NCBI GenBank assembly: GCA_017535925.1
Contig: JAFXTD010000043.1
Coordinates: forward strand, 1-64,000
Reading direction: 5' to 3'
From: Selenomonadaceae bacterium
GTDB lineage: Bacteria; Bacillota; Negativicutes; Selenomonadales; Selenomonadaceae
DNA length: 64,000 nt
The notes beneath the pieces were generated by a model, which made no database searches, was not told the DNA's origin, and was given only the letters and a program-made list of their open reading frames with translations. The position numbers and the translations under genes are program-made. Below are positions 61,875-64,000 of the stretch, piece by piece (position 1 is the first letter of the stretch; each line of letters opens with the position of its first letter).

Positions 61875-62371
61875 GCTTAAGTTCATATTGAAGAAGTCGA
61901 CGAAAAAAACTCAAACTTTAAGCTGAGCCGTTGAAATTTTTCGTCGGCTTGTGCGGGCTTGGCTGGTGTTTTCTTCCCCCTCAAAGGGGAAGGAAACTAC
62001 CGCCATAGCCAACGCGCGTTTTATATGCAGTTTTCAATATATGTGCTTTTCGCACACTAAATGGGCGTCACCCGAAGGTTAGCCTACTTTAAATTATCAT
62101 TATTATCTGTTTTCAAAGATTGTGTCGACACTTCAGACTTCCTGTCTGCGCATATCGCGAGATAACCGATATAAATATTTCAGTCTCGTGAAACTCGGGC
62201 TCCCCTGACAGGGACACGACAAACATCCTTGTAGCATACGAGCTATCGCGGGCAATTACAACCTTATGGCTCCTCCCCGGTTGCATTCACACCCGTTCAT
62301 CTTTTCAACCACAGAGCCTCATTTCGTTCTCAGTTCCTCTGTGTCGCGAGTATACACCGAAACTATATCCT
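61875..62371 (-). other. Structured non-coding segment, possible group II intron remnant
   Basis: No ORF longer than 60 codons. The minus strand reads GTGTATACTCGCGAC just past the broken mcrC end, then ACAGAGGAACTGAGAACG, GAACGGGTGTGAATGC, GGAGGAGCCATAAGGTTG, then many self-complementary segments (GTGTCCCTGTCAGGGG, AGACAGGAAGTCTGAAGTGTCGACAC, GTGTGCGAAAAGCACA, CTTCCCCTTTGAGGGGGAAG). This recalls the first domain of a bacterial group II intron, which starts GUGYG, but the reverse transcriptase and domain V are not seen. The identity is a guess; that it is structured and non-coding is clearer. Confidence 0.35.
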
Positions 62372-62373
62372 GA

Positions 62374-62865
62374 TTATCTGATATAAAATTCGATACGGGC
62401 GCGGTTTTTCCTGCCTTGACGAAAAAAAATTTTTCTGACGTGTTGACCGACAAGCAACTTGCCCTTGAAAAAATTCAAATTGTCCTCGCGCAAGACGTAT
62501 GACGACTTCAGCCCGCGCTTGACCAAATCCGAAATCATTTCAAGATAAATGCGAATAAAAATTTCGTAAAGCGGGAGGCGTGCCGTGTCAAGCGAGGCGT
62601 TGCGAAATTCTTTCCCCGAAAAATCTTTCAACGTCCTCAACATTTCAACGACAAGCTCGCGCAGTTTTTCTTCGGGCGCATTTAACTTCGGCAGAATTTC
62701 AATTTGAAAGCCGCTCGGCAAGCGAATCACTCCGATATAATTTTTCGCCTGAACAAAATCCCAACCCAAGCTCATGAATTCGCCGACCTTTGAAAATTTT
62801 ACAAGTTCGTCGAAAAATTCGCAGTCGGCGGCAGAAATTTTTTGATACTCCCGAACGGTCAGCAT
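62374..62865 (-). pseudogene. mcrC: mcrC, truncated after the N-terminal half
   Basis: 163 residues: [52 protein letters not shown] and LRELVVEMLRTLKDF follow McrC (McrBC 5-methylcytosine restriction, the nuclease partner). The frame stops right after ARIEFYIR, where McrC normally continues into the PD-(D/E)xK nuclease domain of about 200 more residues. That domain is missing, replaced by the non-coding segment to 61875. The start overlaps the mcrB end. It cannot cut DNA. Confidence 0.75.
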
Positions 62866-63729
62866 AACTTGTAACCTTCGGGCAAGACTTTATTAATTTT
62901 CTCGCTGTCCTCGAAAAAATATTCTCTAAGCAACGGAATGATTTTGTTCCGGAAAACTTTATCGATTTCGGCGCGGCTTTTGCACTTGATAAAATATGCG
63001 TGCCCGATTGTGTGTTCGCGGTCGATGAGTGTTTCAAGGTTGCCGTTGAGCGTCGCAAGCTTTTCCTGCAAGTTCACGCCGTCAATCGTCTGCAAAAGTT
63101 CGGGGCGCGGCATCATTTCAATAAAATCAAATCGGCGGCGCAGAGCGGTATCAAGCAGAGCGATTGAGCGGTTGGCGGTGTTCATTGTGCCGATTATGTA
63201 AATATTTTTCGGGACAGTGAATTCTTCCTGCGAACAGGGCAACGTCACGGAAAGTTCCTCGCGCTTGTCGTCTTCAATCAAAGTTATCAGCTCGCGAAAA
63301 TTTTTGAGATGTTCCCGCGATTTATCTCGTCGATTATGAAAACGAAATTGCTCGCGGGATTCATCATTGCGGTTTCGCAAAATTTTTTGAAGACGCCGCT
63401 CGCCACCTCGTAGAAAATATTTCCGTTCGTGACCGTCGGCTTGATACCCTCGATAAAATCCTCGTAGCCGTAGCTTTGATGAAACGTCACGAATTTTATT
63501 CTGCCGTCGTCGCGGAGTTGATTGTATTCGCGCTTAATCTCGTTGTAATCGCGGCGTAGGAAGTCGTCAAAAAAGTTTTTACGGTACCGGGCACGCCGTA
63601 GAGAATTTGATTGAGCGGGAAAATTTTTTTCGGTGCTTCAACAGCGGACGATAATTCCGGTTTGGGAATATCAACTTCATCAAATATGAATTGACCTTGT
63701 ACAGGCGGAAAAAAGGCATGATAAGTCAC
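62859..63729 (-). pseudogene. mcrB: mcrB, frameshifted and internally deleted
   Basis: The AAA+ GTPase of McrBC is in three frames. Part 1 (63729-63496, GTG behind GGAGG) ends NQILYGVPGTVKTF, a Walker A with Gly changed to Val. It then runs out of frame: [22 protein letters not shown] continues in another frame from about 63570, so some 30-40 codons were lost there. Part 2 holds [16 protein letters not shown] and [17 protein letters not shown] and stops at a one-base loss near 63310. Part 3 resumes [10 protein letters not shown], then [23 protein letters not shown] (sensor and Arg finger) to EGYKLC. At least two disruptions plus a Walker A change mean it is dead. Confidence 0.8.
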
Positions 63730-63741
63730 GCGCTCGCCTCC

Positions 63742-64000
63742 TCAAAGCTCAACGAAATTTTTCAAGACATGCAAGCCGACATCGCCGGATTTTTCGGGGT
63801 GGAATTGCGTCGCGAAAATATTTTCAAACTCAATCGCCGCAGTGACTTCCTCGCCGTAGTTGGTCGTCGCCGCGATAATTTTTTTGTCGTCAGGGAGGGC
63901 GTGATAGCTGTGCACGAAGTAGAAATACGAATCATTTTTTATTCCTTTGAACAAATTACGCATTGCGCCTTGCGCATTACGCATTGAAACAGAGTTCCAG
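63742..64000 (-). CDS. hisH: Imidazole glycerol phosphate synthase glutaminase subunit HisH (3' part)
   Basis: The 5' end is outside the window. The visible 86 residues start WNSV (part of the family's GWNxV) and continue LFKGIKNDSYFYFVHSYHAL, NYGEEVTAAIEFENIFATQFHPEKSGDVGLHVLKNFVEL. The triad His is in TQFHPEKSG, with its Glu two residues later. HisH feeds ammonia to HisF, encoded 54 kb away. Between WNSV and LFKGI lies SMRNAQGAMRN, encoded by a TAATGCG-type heptamer array (63956-63985) and about 4 residues longer than the usual loop. The stop is followed within a few bases by the SD of the mcrB remnant. Confidence 0.9.
   Translation of the reverse strand, partial: WNSVSMRNAQGAMRNLFKGIKNDSYFYFVHSYHALPDDKKIIAATTNYGEEVTAAIEFENIFATQFHPEKSGDVGLHVLKNFVEL
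63956..63985. repeat. TAATGCG-type heptamer array translated inside hisH
   Basis: Read on minus, the phased units are (C)AATGCG, TAATGCG, CAAGGCG, CAATGCG and TAAT. The same heptamer family is intergenic at 27947-27979. Here the array is in the reading frame with no stop. Confidence 0.85.

Noticed and set aside
61875-62371. RNase P RNA, tmRNA or 6S RNA
   Set aside because: The universal RNase P P4 sequences and tmRNA termini are not present on either strand, and no 6S-like closing stem is seen.
63742-64000. hisH as a pseudogene
   Set aside because: The repeat-derived insert keeps the frame, and the catalytic His-Glu and C-terminus are intact in what is visible.

Overview
The window looks like a chromosomal segment of a diderm (outer-membrane) Firmicute, most probably of the Negativicutes (Selenomonadales). 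The argument has three parts. The backbone is Firmicute-like: a tRNA-rpmG-secE-nusG-rplKAJL block, a DUF2232 protein followed by a GdpP-type phosphodiesterase, a reverse-order rubrerythrin, and SD-driven ATG/GTG/TTG starts. It sits beside lipopolysaccharide-type genes: a phosphoheptose isomerase, the heptose-7-phosphate kinase rfaE1 and a phosphoethanolamine-transferase-like sulfatase. It also carries a Tat-exported uptake [NiFe] hydrogenase, flagellar genes and anaerobic chemistry. The assignment is inferred from gene content only; no 16S rRNA gene is present.

Layout. 0-2.7 kb: the 3' part of a large gene built from about 44 copies of a 39-bp unit, ending in a FliK-like domain. 2.8-9.9 kb: U32 protein, a lone sorbitol-type PTS IIA, then gmhA-hypA-hypB-hyaD and hisA, hisF. 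9.9-14.8 kb (minus): hemB-hemL-rfaE1-ttcA-ispA, largely overlapping. 14.9-24.7 kb: secreted clostripain-like protease (minus), then dnaE, DUF2232, gdpP and a lipoprotein (plus). 24.7-29.4 kb (minus): tRNA-fMet/Thr/Met, rpmG, secE, nusG, rplK, rplA, L10 leader, rplJ, rplL, terminator, then an HPr-like gene; rpoBC do not follow. 29.4-36.7 kb: exonuclease, pheA, glycosyltransferase, orphan ABC ATPase, lysR, tmk, a putatively phase-variable phosphoethanolamine transferase, and an HXXEE membrane protein. 36.8-40.8 kb (minus): hyaA-hyaB-hyaC, whose maturation genes are 30 kb away. 41-45.6 kb: giant RTX-type protein. 45.7-47.7 kb: rpiB-like, zinc-ribbon protein, tRNA-Gly, flagellin. 47.9-55 kb: cbiF-cbiG and a fused MNT-HEPN protein, DMT exporter, ZnuB-like permease, DUF1850, Tat-exported GH13, HAD phosphatase. 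55.1-55.6 kb: five tRNAs. 55.9-61.6 kb (minus): phosphomannomutase-like gene, small membrane protein, pgm, pgi, rubrerythrin. 61.7-64 kb: an accessory patch with a MITE, a structured non-coding segment, wrecked mcrBC and the 3' part of hisH.

Two kinds of small repeat run through the whole window and are its most distinctive signal. (1) Short tandem arrays of unrelated heptamers (TTAGGAA, TAACAGC, GACCACT, TAATGCG, AGTGATT, TTCAGCT types), often as inverted pairs able to form hairpins. They lie mostly between genes, but one supplies the stop codon of hisA and one is read in frame inside hisH. (2) A MITE-like family with terminal inverted repeats of about 21 bp related to TAGGGCTGTTGGTAAATTAA; one copy separates hyaA from hyaB.

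Other points of interest: a G9 tract near the start of the phosphoethanolamine transferase gene, an HPr paralogue without the phosphorylatable histidine, an RpiB homologue without its catalytic cysteine, a single-chain MNT-HEPN nucleotidyltransferase/RNase protein, and a GH13 glucosidase with a twin-arginine signal. Start sites given here were chosen from Shine-Dalgarno placement and often differ from the longest open frame.
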